From: an uncultured Sphaerochaeta sp.
Lineage (GTDB): Bacteria > Spirochaetota > Spirochaetia > Sphaerochaetales > Sphaerochaetaceae
NCBI RefSeq assembly: GCF_963677075.1
Contig: NZ_OY781873.1
Span: 2,567,715-2,631,714, forward strand
DNA: 64,000 nucleotides
Reading direction: 5' to 3'
Below are positions 30,223-38,987 of this stretch, piece by piece. Numbering within the stretch: position 1 is the first letter of the stretch; each line of letters opens with the position of its first letter. The translations under genes were made by a program, and so were the position numbers. The notes below the pieces were generated by a model, which worked only from the letters and a program-made list of their open reading frames with translations, made no database searches and was not told the origin of the DNA.

Positions 30223-31506
30223 ATGATTTTGGTACTGATAATATTCTTGTTTTTCTTAATCGTAGGGGTACCTGTTGGGTTTTCTCTCGGCATTGCTGGT
30301 CTATTTTATTTCTTCCAGCATCCAGAACTCCCCTTCGCTACCATCGTTCAATTGCCAATTTCCCAGACGCAAAGTGTTACTCTATTAGCAGTTCCACTTT
30401 TCATATTTGCTGGAAGCCTCATGAATAGTAGCGGTATTACCAGCAGACTCATCAAACTTTCCATGCAGGTTGCCGGACATATGCGTGGAGGCATGGCCCA
30501 GGTAAGTGTTGTTCTCAGTACATTCATGGGTGGATGTTCTGGATCCTCCAATGCAGACGCTGCTATGGAAGCACGTATTCTAGGGCCTGAGATGCTCTCA
30601 CAGAAATATCCACGTGGATATACTGCAGTTGTCATTGGTTTTACCAGTCTGATTACTTCCACTATTCCTCCAGGGGTTGGTATGATTCTCTACGGGACAG
30701 TAGGAGAAGTATCTATTGGACGTCTGTTTACTGCTGGTATTATGAGCGGAATAATCATGATGTCAGCTATGATGCTCACAGTTGCAATTACTGCCAGAAT
30801 ACGGAAATTTCCTCGTGCTCGTGAGAAACGCGCGTCACTCAAAGAAATCGCTTCATCATTGAAAGAGACTATTTGGGCTCTGATTTTTCCAATCGTTCTG
30901 ATCGGTAGCCTTAGACTTGGCCTATTTACACCTTCTGAAGTCGGTGCATTTGCTTGTGTTTACGCAATAATCATTGGCTTTTTCGTGTATAAGGAAATGA
31001 CACTTGCATCGCTGATAGAAACCTTGAAGGAAGCAATTCGCGATATCGGGGCAATCATGTTTATGATATCCATGAGTGCAATCTTTGCATACGGGATACC
31101 AATGGATCAGATCCCACAAAAACTAACAACTTTCATAACCAGTTTTACTTCCAGTCAGTTCGTGGTCATGGGAATTGTTTTTGTATTGTACGTGATTTTT
31201 GGTATGTTTATGGATGGCTCAATAGTTATTCTCTTGCTTACTCCCATCTTGATGCCAATCGTTCGTACAATCGGCATTGATCCTGTTCTTTTTGGAGTCA
31301 TCACCAGCATAATTGTAACAATGGGCATCCTGACCCCTCCTGTAGGAATAGCAATGTATATTGTCAACGGAATATTAGATGTAAAAATGTCTGAATATAT
31401 GAAAGAAAGTATCCCGTTCTTTATTGTAGTTATTCTTGTTGGGATCCTTCTTCTAGCAATTCCGGATGTTATTCTTTTCTTACCCAACTTAGTATATGGC
31501 ACATAA
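30223..31506 (+). CDS. dctM: TRAP transporter large permease (DctM family)
   Basis: A 427-residue, highly hydrophobic protein with about 12 membrane segments and full DctM length. Characteristic stretches are VPLFIFAGSLMNSSGIT (about residues 57-73), MGGCSGSSNADAAMEARI (about 101-118) and TPPVGIAMYIVNGI near residue 368. It forms the ion-coupled channel that accepts substrate from DctP. TGAGGAAA precedes the ATG. Cargo is unknown; downstream genes suggest a sugar acid or other hydroxylated acid. Confidence 0.92.
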   Translation: MILVLIIFLFFLIVGVPVGFSLGIAGLFYFFQHPELPFATIVQLPISQTQSVTLLAVPLFIFAGSLMNSSGITSRLIKLSMQVAGHMRGGMAQVSVVLSTFMGGCSGSSNADAAMEARILGPEMLSQKYPRGYTAVVIGFTSLITSTIPPGVGMILYGTVGEVSIGRLFTAGIMSGIIMMSAMMLTVAITARIRKFPRAREKRASLKEIASSLKETIWALIFPIVLIGSLRLGLFTPSEVGAFACVYAIIIGFFVYKEMTLASLIETLKEAIRDIGAIMFMISMSAIFAYGIPMDQIPQKLTTFITSFTSSQFVVMGIVFVLYVIFGMFMDGSIVILLLTPILMPIVRTIGIDPVLFGVITSIIVTMGILTPPVGIAMYIVNGILDVKMSEYMKESIPFFIVVILVGILLLAIPDVILFLPNLVYGT

Positions 31507-31529
31507 AGCATTATTAGAGGAGCAAAAAT

Positions 31530-32483
31530 ATGAAATATAAACCACTAGGAAATACAGGAATAGACATTTCCATGATCTCAATGGGAGGTCATGAATATCT
31601 TCCAAACCATAAATCCAGAGGATTCAATGAAGATTTTGAAAAAGCAATTACACCTGGGTATATCTTTCCAGGGTTTGGAGGCGAGAATCGCAAGAAAATC
31701 CTTTCATCTGCATATGATTTAGGTATTAATTTCTATGACGTGACACACGATTCAGAAAAGGAAGCTTTAGGCCGTAATTTACAAGAGCTGCCACCACCCT
31801 TTCCTGTGTACATCCAAACACGTCCAGAAGGTTTTTGCTATACATATGATGAAAACAACAAGAAGATGGCAGATTACGCAACCTTGAAAGCTGAAGCAGA
31901 GAGAATCCTCAAGCTCTTGCAAAGAGACACAATTGATTTTTTTAATCTTGCATTTATGAAGAGTGCTCTTGAGAGCGATAATGAATATTTGCAGAAAATT
32001 TCTTACAACGTATCACAGCTGAAAAAAGAAGGGCTTATTCGTTATGCATGTGCTGATACATTCAGTGGCGAAAGCACATATTTAAAGCAGATAGCAACAG
32101 GATCCTTTGACGTAGTCTATATCAATTTTAATTTTGCCGATCATCAAGCAACAAAACAGGTTCTTAAAAAGGCAGCAAAGGCAAACATGGGTGTGGTCGC
32201 ACGAGAGGCTTTTATGAAGGGAGCCCTTTTCGAAATGGCAAAAGAAGCTAATATTGATGATAAAACGCTTCTTGCTCATGCAGCAATGAAATGGGTATTC
32301 TCATTTGATGAAGTGACAACAATAGTATACGGTACGGGGAAAGTCTCTCACCTCGAAGACTCTGTCTCAATATTGGATAACCTCTCAATGAGTGAAGATG
32401 AGTTGGATCTTATCCATAGGATAAAGGGCACCTCTTTATTCAAAGAATATGAATCTGCAAAAAATAAAGAATTCTTACAATAA
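31530..32483 (+). CDS. Aldo/keto reductase-fold protein lacking most of the catalytic tetrad
   Basis: A 317-residue protein with the AKR start MKYKPLGNTGIDISMISMGG and an overall (beta/alpha)8 layout. Catalytic positions: Asp70 is kept in NFYDVTHDSE. The general-acid Tyr expected five residues later is absent (Ser/Glu there). The active-site Lys is Arg98 (IQTRPEG), and the His is Ala141 in FFNLAFMK. Normal reductase chemistry is therefore doubtful. There is also a long insert around residues 20-52 (HEYLPNHKSRGFNEDFEKAI and on). It may be a non-redox enzyme or a binding protein in this pathway (inference). TTAGAGGAG precedes the ATG. It is the fifth gene of the island operon. Confidence 0.75.
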   Translation: MKYKPLGNTGIDISMISMGGHEYLPNHKSRGFNEDFEKAITPGYIFPGFGGENRKKILSSAYDLGINFYDVTHDSEKEALGRNLQELPPPFPVYIQTRPEGFCYTYDENNKKMADYATLKAEAERILKLLQRDTIDFFNLAFMKSALESDNEYLQKISYNVSQLKKEGLIRYACADTFSGESTYLKQIATGSFDVVYINFNFADHQATKQVLKKAAKANMGVVAREAFMKGALFEMAKEANIDDKTLLAHAAMKWVFSFDEVTTIVYGTGKVSHLEDSVSILDNLSMSEDELDLIHRIKGTSLFKEYESAKNKEFLQ

Positions 32484-32504
32484 ACCACGGAGAAGGAGTT
32501 TCAT

Positions 32505-33401
32505 ATGAGTTTTAAGGCAAATGGAATCATTGCCGCTATGATTACACCGTTGACTGACACACTACAAGTCAACGAGAAAGGATTAAGACGTTTAGTAAGC
32601 TATCTTATCGACGGTGGCGTGCATGGCTTGTTCGTTGTAGGTACATCTGGCGAGTTTTATGGCTTCTCTCCTGAACAGAGAAAAGAAGCATTCCAAATTT
32701 GTATAGATGAGGCTAGAGGTAGAGTACCTGTATATGCAGGAGTAAATGGGATTACCACAAAAGAAGCCGTTGAATATGCGCAAATGGCTGAAGAAGTGAA
32801 AGCTGATGCAATTAGTGTATTAACACCTATGTTTGTAAGTGTAACGCAAGGAGAACTCTATAATCACTACGCGAGTATAGCTTCTTCCACAAATCTTCCC
32901 ATGTTGCTCTATAACAATGTTGGAAAGACAAATGTCAATATTGCAGTTGAAACTGCCACAAAGTTATCCGAAATTTCAAATATTGTAGGAATTAAGGATA
33001 GCAGCGGTGATTTTACCCTTACGAGTGAATATATCCGTAACACCCGTGAGAATAAAGATCAATTCTCTGTTCTTAGTGGAAGGGATACGCTTATCCATGC
33101 ATGTCTTGCATACGGTGGTCATGGTGCAATTACAGCTTGTGCAAATATTGCCCCAAGACTGATGGCAGATATCTATGATAAGTATGTGGCTGGAGACATT
33201 GAAGGTTCTCTGGAGGCTCAATATAAAATCGCTCCAATTCGAATGGCTTTCAGTCTAGGATCGTACCCTACTATCCTAAAAGAAAGTCTTGAACTGCAAG
33301 GAATTGATGCTGGCCCTTGTTTTGCTCCTGTAGGACCTATGAACCAAGAAAACAAAGTCGTTCTTAAAAACATCTTGGCAGATGCCGGACTGCTGGCATA
33401 G
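32505..33401 (+). CDS. DapA-family Schiff-base aldolase/lyase
   Basis: A 298-residue protein of the dihydrodipicolinate synthase / N-acetylneuraminate lyase family. GTSGEF lies at residues 46-51, the catalytic Tyr136 in LLYNNVGK and the Schiff-base Lys164 in VGIKDSSGD. Family members cleave or form 2-keto acids with pyruvate. In the island, downstream of a TRAP importer and next to an epimerase, it more likely splits a 2-keto-3-deoxy sugar acid than makes lysine (inference). GAAGGAG precedes the ATG. The substrate-determining loop is unlike DapA but I cannot name the subgroup. Confidence 0.85.
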   Translation: MSFKANGIIAAMITPLTDTLQVNEKGLRRLVSYLIDGGVHGLFVVGTSGEFYGFSPEQRKEAFQICIDEARGRVPVYAGVNGITTKEAVEYAQMAEEVKADAISVLTPMFVSVTQGELYNHYASIASSTNLPMLLYNNVGKTNVNIAVETATKLSEISNIVGIKDSSGDFTLTSEYIRNTRENKDQFSVLSGRDTLIHACLAYGGHGAITACANIAPRLMADIYDKYVAGDIEGSLEAQYKIAPIRMAFSLGSYPTILKESLELQGIDAGPCFAPVGPMNQENKVVLKNILADAGLLA

Positions 33402-33410
33402 GAGGCATTT

Positions 33411-34064
33411 ATGGAAAAACTACTCTGCCCTTCTATCATGAATTTGGACACAGAAAATCTTAAGGAAGAAGTACTCCGTCTTGATAAAGCTGGAGTAGAC
33501 ATTTTCCATCTTGACTTAATGGATGGCGATTTTGTACCAAATTTCGGAATGAGTCTTGCAGAAATGGCTGTGGTTAGACGCCATACAAAAAAGCTTCTTG
33601 ATGTGCATATGATGGTAAAAGATCCCATTCGATATATTCAACTCATGGCCGACACGGGAATAGATATCATATACATTCACCCAGAAGCTGACCCACAGCC
33701 CGCCCTTACCCTGCAAAGGATCAAGGATCTTGGGAAGAAAGCAGGAGTTGTGATTAATCCAGGCACTTCACTTGAATCAATCAAAGCTTTATACCCTCTC
33801 ATTGATTATCTTATGCTGATGACTGTTAATCCGGGTTTTTGCGGCCAACTCTTTTTGCCTTGGCTTGAAGATAAAATAGAGCAAGCAGTAAAAGAACGTG
33901 AGCCATGGGGATTCCCAATTGTTATCGACGGTGGCGTTGACAAGCATAATATGAGTAGATTAAGCGCAAAAGGAGTCGAAGGATATGTTCTTGGTCGTCT
34001 CATTTTGTTTGACCAGGAGGAGACAGACTATACCAAACTCATCTCTTGGATGAGAACGATATAG
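33411..34064 (+). CDS. Ribulose-phosphate 3-epimerase family protein
   Basis: A 217-residue TIM barrel of usual Rpe length. Motifs in order: LCPSIMNLDT (residues 4-13), FHLDLMDGDFVPNFG (about 32-46, metal His and Asp), VHMMVKDP, NPGTSLESI, MTVNPGFCGQ and VIDGGV (the second metal Asp). The usual VTFHxEA strand reads IYIHPEAD. Members epimerise C3 of ketose phosphates: ribulose-5-P, allulose-6-P and others. Being in an acid-sugar island, it is probably a specialised homologue rather than the housekeeping Rpe. The start is ten bases after the aldolase gene, with AGGAGG. Confidence 0.87.
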   Translation: MEKLLCPSIMNLDTENLKEEVLRLDKAGVDIFHLDLMDGDFVPNFGMSLAEMAVVRRHTKKLLDVHMMVKDPIRYIQLMADTGIDIIYIHPEADPQPALTLQRIKDLGKKAGVVINPGTSLESIKALYPLIDYLMLMTVNPGFCGQLFLPWLEDKIEQAVKEREPWGFPIVIDGGVDKHNMSRLSAKGVEGYVLGRLILFDQEETDYTKLISWMRTI

Positions 34065-34085
34065 GACCAATAGTAAATGTTGTTC

Positions 34086-34112
34086 GGGCTACAGGTTTGC
34101 AGCCCATTTTAT
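34086..34112 (+). terminator. Hairpin with T-rich tail between rpe-like and galB-like genes
   Basis: GGGCT pairs with AGCCC (with an inner CA/TG pair) and is followed by ATTTTATT. Partial termination inside the operon is likely, giving less galB-like transcript. Confidence 0.5.
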
Positions 34113-34137
34113 TCTTTCACTGTATGGAGCAATTAGT

Positions 34138-34878
34138 ATGGGCCAAAAAGATATTCTCGTTGTTAGTGCACACGCTGCAGATTATTGTACAAGAGCTGGC
34201 GGAACATTAATCACATATGCAAATATGGGTTATTCAATACACATCATCGCTTTAACGTGCGGTACCCATGGCGAGTCTGCAGGGTATTGGAAGACAATTC
34301 CAACTGGTACGTATGAAGAATGTGCATCTATTCGGAAACAAGAATCAACTGAGGCTGCCAAAAAAATTGGTGCAACGATTGAATTTCTTGATTGGGATGA
34401 CTACCCGCTAACTATTGATGCAACGCGTACTCGATTCTTAATCTCTCGTGTTCTGGAAATAAGACCTGAAATCATCTTCACTCACTTTACAAATGACCCA
34501 ACCAATCCAGACCATGCTATAACCGGAAACGCAGTAGTTATGGCATGCAACAGTGCGTCTCAACTTGGTGCCTTACCAGATACAAAAGCACAATACTATC
34601 CCAATATTTATTTCTTCGAACCAACAGTACCTATGAGTGAATTCAATCAATTTTCTCCAGATTTTTATATTGATGTGAGCAGCGTACACGAAGATAAAAT
34701 TGAAGCAATTAAACAGTTTGCATGCCAACCCCAGCTAAAGGATTTTTATATTCATTTTGCGCGTCATAGAGCATTTCAAGCTAGAGTATGGACCAAACTT
34801 GACATAGAATACGCCGAAGGATTCAAACGATTCTCTCCATATGTAGGTACACAATTACCAATTTCAGAAAGAAAATAG
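34138..34878 (+). CDS. PIG-L/LmbE-family protein, GalB (4-oxalomesaconate hydratase)-like
   Basis: A 246-residue protein with the PIG-L fold. The usual AHPDDE zinc motif is SAHAADYCTRAGG (residues 10-22), keeping His12 and Asp15 but losing one acidic residue. This is the form I recall for GalB-type 4-oxalomesaconate hydratases rather than N-deacetylases. The third metal His is probably His126 in TNPDHAITG. GalB hydrates an unsaturated tricarboxylate in gallate breakdown; the other genes for that pathway are not here, so a related hydration or hydrolysis in a new pathway is possible. GGAG lies before the ATG. A hairpin separates it from the rpe-like gene, and a convergent terminator follows. 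Confidence 0.75.
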   Translation: MGQKDILVVSAHAADYCTRAGGTLITYANMGYSIHIIALTCGTHGESAGYWKTIPTGTYEECASIRKQESTEAAKKIGATIEFLDWDDYPLTIDATRTRFLISRVLEIRPEIIFTHFTNDPTNPDHAITGNAVVMACNSASQLGALPDTKAQYYPNIYFFEPTVPMSEFNQFSPDFYIDVSSVHEDKIEAIKQFACQPQLKDFYIHFARHRAFQARVWTKLDIEYAEGFKRFSPYVGTQLPISERK

Positions 34879-34895
34879 GAAAATGAGTTCTCTTT

Positions 34896-34920
34896 ATGAG
34901 CTAGAGCAATTCTAGCTCAT
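34896..34920. terminator. Convergent terminator between galB-like and SDR genes
   Basis: ATGAGCTAGA and TCTAGCTCAT form a perfect 10-bp stem with a GCAAT loop between two convergent genes, seven bases from the SDR stop. Confidence 0.65.
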
Positions 34921-34927
34921 AGACTAA

Positions 34928-35668
34928 TTAATCCATGAGATAACCACCATTGATGTTAATTGTCTCCCCAGTGATAAAAGGAGCTTCATCAGTTGCGAGA
35001 AAAAGTGCCGTCATGGCAACCTCATCAACACTCCCCATTCTTCCCATAGGTATCGAAGAAACTACTTGTTTACGCTTTTCCTCCGACCATTGTCCGCTCA
35101 TTTCTGTTACTATTGCATGAGGAGCAATAGCATTTACACGGATAGCATGACAAGCCAATTGACGAGCTAAGGATCTAGTCAAGGTAGTGAGGGCTCCTTT
35201 TGAAGTTCCATAGACAGGAGCAGCTGTGATATCACCACATTTTGCTGCAACTGAGGACATATTGATGATATTTCCTTTCCCATTCTCAATAAAATGTGGA
35301 ATAATCGCTTTGCAGCAATAAAACGCCGCATTCAGATTCACATCCATGACCTCTTTCCATTGTTCCATAGTCATCTCAAGTACACTACCACGGGCAATTG
35401 TTGCAGCGTTATTCACCAGAATATCTATTGTACCAAACTTTTCAATCACGGAATTAATCGCCTGATTTACCTGATCATAATCTGTGATATCGGTTTTAAT
35501 GGCTATTACTGAATAACCCAAGGATTGTAATTCCTGTACGAATTCATCTACATCTCTACGTACAAGCAGAGCAATTCTTGCACCTTCTGCGGCAAACCGA
35601 TATGTCATTGCCTTCCCTATTCCTCTCGTACCCCCAGTGATCAGAACGGCTTTATTTGTCAAACGCAT
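34928..35668 (-). CDS. Short-chain dehydrogenase/reductase
   Basis: A 246-residue classical SDR. It has the cofactor motif TGGTRGIGKA (residues 11-20), the NNAA motif in ILVNNAATIARG (about residue 85), a catalytic Ser in NMSSVAAK, the YxxxK pair in YGTSKGAL (Tyr near 151) and the C-terminal TGETININGGY typical of FabG-like members. It probably oxidises or reduces a hydroxyl group of the island substrate. The base composition is as AT-rich as the other island genes, so it belongs to the same block although it is transcribed toward it. GGGAGAAA precedes ATG 35668. Confidence 0.9.
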   Translation of the reverse strand: MRLTNKAVLITGGTRGIGKAMTYRFAAEGARIALLVRRDVDEFVQELQSLGYSVIAIKTDITDYDQVNQAINSVIEKFGTIDILVNNAATIARGSVLEMTMEQWKEVMDVNLNAAFYCCKAIIPHFIENGKGNIINMSSVAAKCGDITAAPVYGTSKGALTTLTRSLARQLACHAIRVNAIAPHAIVTEMSGQWSEEKRKQVVSSIPMGRMGSVDEVAMTALFLATDEAPFITGETININGGYLMD

Positions 35669-35741
35669 TGTATTTTCTCCCTTTTTATCTCTGTATAACA
35701 AAAATTACGCTGAATCACAATGCAATATATCAGAAGAGCAT

Positions 35742-35771
35742 TTGACCCATATCCAATCTTTCAGATACACT
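35742..35771 (+). promoter_or_regulatory. Predicted promoter of the queuosine-precursor transporter gene
   Basis: TTGACC, 18 bases, TACACT, with about 25 bases to the ATG at 35796. Confidence 0.5.
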
Positions 35772-35795
35772 TGCGCAAAGTTAAGTGAGGAACCC

Positions 35796-36437
35796 ATGGA
35801 AACACAGACAACAGCATTGGACAAAAAAGAGTTCTTTCTCTTTGCCCTGTACATCACAGGAATGATCGTGGTTAATACCGTTGGAAGCAAGATTATCAGC
35901 CTCTTTGGTGTAAGGGTATCGGTAGGAATCTTTTTCATGCCTGTGCTCTTCTTGGTTACAGATATTGTAGGAGAGGTAAAAGGTCACCAACATGCCTCAA
36001 TCTTCGTAAAGTACTCCATTATTATGCTGGTTATCCTGTTTGTGGTGACAGGTTTGTTTGTTCAGATCAAACCACATGAGACATGGGACCTACAGACTCA
36101 GTACCAACAGATATTTGGCATGAGCATGCGTATGAGCCTGGCAAGCCTTATCAGCTTTGCCATCAGCCAAACAATCGATATCTCAATATTCCTGCAATTC
36201 AAGAAATTGAATAAGGGAAAGATGCTTTGGCTCAGGAACAATCTCAGTACAATGACCAGCCAGTTCATTGATACAGTTATCTTTATGTTTATCGCATTCT
36301 ATCAGCTCACACCCAAGTTCACAGCTACTTATGTGTTCTCCCTGATCATCCCCTATTGGCTCTTTAAAGTACTCTTTGCCCTTATCGACACTCCTCTCTG
36401 TTATCTTGGGGTAAAATGGATGGCAAAACAGAAGTAG
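35796..36437 (+). CDS. Queuosine precursor transporter (VUT/YhhQ family, DUF165)
   Basis: A 213-residue membrane protein with six hydrophobic segments. It shows the YhhQ/VUT signatures ADIVGEV-like LVTDIVGEVKGHQHA (about residues 50-64) and NNLSTMTSQFIDTVIF (about 149-164). The family imports preQ0/preQ1 or queuine for the tRNA modification queuosine. No queuosine synthesis gene is near, so salvage is suggested. GTGAGGAAC precedes the ATG at 35796. G+C content returns to the window average here, marking the right edge of the island. Confidence 0.85.
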   Translation: METQTTALDKKEFFLFALYITGMIVVNTVGSKIISLFGVRVSVGIFFMPVLFLVTDIVGEVKGHQHASIFVKYSIIMLVILFVVTGLFVQIKPHETWDLQTQYQQIFGMSMRMSLASLISFAISQTIDISIFLQFKKLNKGKMLWLRNNLSTMTSQFIDTVIFMFIAFYQLTPKFTATYVFSLIIPYWLFKVLFALIDTPLCYLGVKWMAKQK

Positions 36438-36472
36438 TGACTTTCCTTTGGGAAAAAGATTGAGTACCTTTG

Positions 36473-36501
36473 GTTCAGACGAGTTGCACACTTGTCTGAA
36501 C
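36473..36501. promoter_or_regulatory. Imperfect inverted repeat over the lon promoter, candidate operator
   Basis: GTTCAGACGAG and CTTGTCTGAAC (10 of 11 bases complementary) flank a 7-base centre that contains the -35 box. A repressor bound here would block lon. It does not match CIRCE. It could also act as a weak terminator stem for the upstream gene, but no T-run follows. Confidence 0.4.
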
Positions 36502-36512
36502 GTATTTGTAAT
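36484..36512 (+). promoter_or_regulatory. Predicted promoter of lon
   Basis: TTGCAC, 17 bases, TGTAAT, ending 12 bases before the lon ATG at 36525, so the leader is short but includes a GGAGG ribosome site. Confidence 0.45.
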
Positions 36513-36524
36513 ATTGGAGGCGCT

Positions 36525-38987
36525 ATGTCTGAACAGGAACTGATGCCGATTGAGCAACTGCTTCCCAATAATCTATTTATACTCCCGGTTACTGGAAATC
36601 CGGTTTTCCCAGGACTATTCACCCCGTTGATGATCACAGACAACCAAGATGTCGAAATCGTCAACCAGGCTATCAAGCACGGTGGCTTCCTTGGACTTCT
36701 GCTTGTCAAAGAAGACAATGACGAAGAGGAGTACTCAGAGAAAAATCTCTATACGATAGGGACTGTTGCTAAAATCGTTAAGAAAATCAAACTCCCCGAT
36801 GGAGGAATCAGTATCTTCATCTCAACGCTGAAGCGTTTCGAGACCAAACAGTACTATCCCAGCGGCCCCTATCTGGTCGCAGAGGTTCAGTACCTTGAGG
36901 ATATCGAAGATGAGCAGGAAGAGCTCCGCGCATGGACTCGTCTCTTGCTCACGGAAATGAAACAGCTGACCAAGAACAACCAACTCTTCAGCGAAGAGAT
37001 GCGTCTAAATATGGTCAATATTGACCATCCAGGAAAATTGGCGGATTTCATTGCCAGTATCCTGAATGTAGAGAGGAAACAACAACAGGAAATTCTCGAA
37101 ACCCTGGTGGTACGGCGACGTATCGAAAAAGTCTTGGTATTTATCAAGAACGAACAAAACATCGCCCAGGTCCAGGCCAAAATCCAGGCCAGGGTGAACC
37201 AGAAGATCGAGAAGAACCAACGGGAGTACTTCCTACGTGAGGAGTTGAAGTCCATCCAACAGGAATTGGGGCTTTCCACAAACCCCAAGACCGACCTGAT
37301 CAACCGCTTGAAGACAAAATTCAAGAACCTTCCCTTATCAGAAGAGGCGAAGGAGACTGTTGACCGTGAAATGGGTAGACTTGAAGGAATGGATCCGTCC
37401 AGTCCTGAATATTCCCTCACCAGGACCTACCTCGAGATTATCAGTGACCTTCCCTGGAAGGAACCAAAACCTGAGAACTTCAGCATTGAAAGTGCCAGGA
37501 AAATCCTTGAGCGTGACCACTACGGCATGAAGGACGTAAAGGACCGTATCCTTGAGTTCCTCGCAGTACGAAAGAAAAAACAGGACACCAAGGGTTCAAT
37601 TATCTGTCTTGTCGGCCCTCCAGGTGTCGGTAAGACCAGTGTGGGCGTTTCCATCGCCAGATCACTGAAAAAGGAGTACTTCCGTTTCTCAGTTGGTGGC
37701 ATGAATGACGAGAGTGAGATTAAGGGACACCGAAGAACGTATATCGGTGCCATGCCCGGTAAGATTATCCAAGGCCTGAGAATCACCAAGAGCAAGAACC
37801 CGGTTTTCTTGATCGATGAGATCGACAAGATGGGTGTATCTTACCAGGGTGATCCTGCAAGTGCACTGCTTGAGGTGCTTGACCCGGAGCAGAATACTGC
37901 ATTCAGGGACACCTACCTGGATATTCCCTTCGATGTCAGTGAAGTACTGTTCATTGTTACAGCCAATACCCTGGAGACGATACCCCGTCCCCTGCTAGAC
38001 CGTATGGAAATCATCCAGCTTGCTGGATACACCAGTGAGGAGAAACTGGCCATAGGAAAGAAGTACCTGGTACCCAAATCCTTGGAGAAACACGGTCTGA
38101 GCAAGAGTGAGATTCGCTATCCAGCCAAGATTCTCAGAAAGATAGCTGATGAGTATGCACGAGAGGCTGGGGTCAGAAACTTCGAGAAGTCCCTGCATAA
38201 GATCAACCGCAAGGTTGCACTCATGCTCACGGAGAATCCTGAAGAGAAGCTCCCCGTGACCATAAACGAGAAATTGTTGTATGAACTGCTTGGCCAGCCT
38301 ATCTTTGTTGAGGATGAAATACTCAAGGCAGACCGACCAGGAATGGCTATCGGCCTCGCTTGGACAAGTATGGGTGGAGATACCCTGATCATCGAAGCAC
38401 AGAACACCCCTGGCAAGGGAGAGATCAAACTCACCGGCCAGCTTGGGGAAGTCATGCAGGAATCGGTCAGTCTTGCTTATACCTGGGTGAAAGCCCATGC
38501 CTTGGAGCGAAAGATCGATCCAAGCTGGTTTGAGCACAACTCAATCCATCTTCATGTACCTGAAGGAGCCACGCCAAAGGATGGGCCATCGGCTGGTATT
38601 ACCATGACTGTTGCGCTCTACTCCTTGGTGACAAACCAAGTCATAGCCCCTGATTTGGCCATGACCGGTGAACTGAGCCTGAAGGGAAAAGTCATGCCGA
38701 TCGGTGGATTGAAGGAGAAGGTCCTTGCTGCAAGACGGAACAAGATCAAGGACATCATCATCCCACAGTTCAACAAGCGTGATCTGGACAAACTGGATGA
38801 ACAGGTGACCAAAGGTGTCAATTTCCATCTTGTAGGAAGTATTGAAGAAGTGCTGGCAATCGCTTTCCCTGAAGATGAAAAGCGAGAAGCGATGCAGCCA
38901 ATACTCATGCCCTCAAGCACCAACGATGCAGAGACGATCAGCAAGGCAGTAGCCCTTGCTGTGAGGGAGGCATTGCGTGAGCGTTGA
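36525..38987 (+). CDS. lon: ATP-dependent Lon protease
   Basis: An 820-residue LonA. The N-terminal substrate-binding domain begins ILPVTGNPVFPG, followed by coiled-coil helices (about residues 180-260). The AAA+ module has Walker A GPPGVGKTSV (about residues 366-375), Walker B FLIDEIDKM and a sensor arginine region. The C-terminal Ser-Lys protease has PKDGPSAGIT with the catalytic Ser and GLKEKVLAARR with the catalytic Lys about 43 residues later. It degrades damaged and regulatory proteins in the cytoplasm. ATG 36525 has GGAGG seven bases upstream. Its stop overlaps the U32 gene start, so the two are coupled. An inverted repeat covers its promoter. Confidence 0.95.
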   Translation: MSEQELMPIEQLLPNNLFILPVTGNPVFPGLFTPLMITDNQDVEIVNQAIKHGGFLGLLLVKEDNDEEEYSEKNLYTIGTVAKIVKKIKLPDGGISIFISTLKRFETKQYYPSGPYLVAEVQYLEDIEDEQEELRAWTRLLLTEMKQLTKNNQLFSEEMRLNMVNIDHPGKLADFIASILNVERKQQQEILETLVVRRRIEKVLVFIKNEQNIAQVQAKIQARVNQKIEKNQREYFLREELKSIQQELGLSTNPKTDLINRLKTKFKNLPLSEEAKETVDREMGRLEGMDPSSPEYSLTRTYLEIISDLPWKEPKPENFSIESARKILERDHYGMKDVKDRILEFLAVRKKKQDTKGSIICLVGPPGVGKTSVGVSIARSLKKEYFRFSVGGMNDESEIKGHRRTYIGAMPGKIIQGLRITKSKNPVFLIDEIDKMGVSYQGDPASALLEVLDPEQNTAFRDTYLDIPFDVSEVLFIVTANTLETIPRPLLDRMEIIQLAGYTSEEKLAIGKKYLVPKSLEKHGLSKSEIRYPAKILRKIADEYAREAGVRNFEKSLHKINRKVALMLTENPEEKLPVTINEKLLYELLGQPIFVEDEILKADRPGMAIGLAWTSMGGDTLIIEAQNTPGKGEIKLTGQLGEVMQESVSLAYTWVKAHALERKIDPSWFEHNSIHLHVPEGATPKDGPSAGITMTVALYSLVTNQVIAPDLAMTGELSLKGKVMPIGGLKEKVLAARRNKIKDIIIPQFNKRDLDKLDEQVTKGVNFHLVGSIEEVLAIAFPEDEKREAMQPILMPSSTNDAETISKAVALAVREALRER

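Noticed and set aside
28586..34112. Repeated intercistronic hairpins in the island as a repeat family
   Set aside because: The stems differ in sequence and length, so they are not copies of one repeat.
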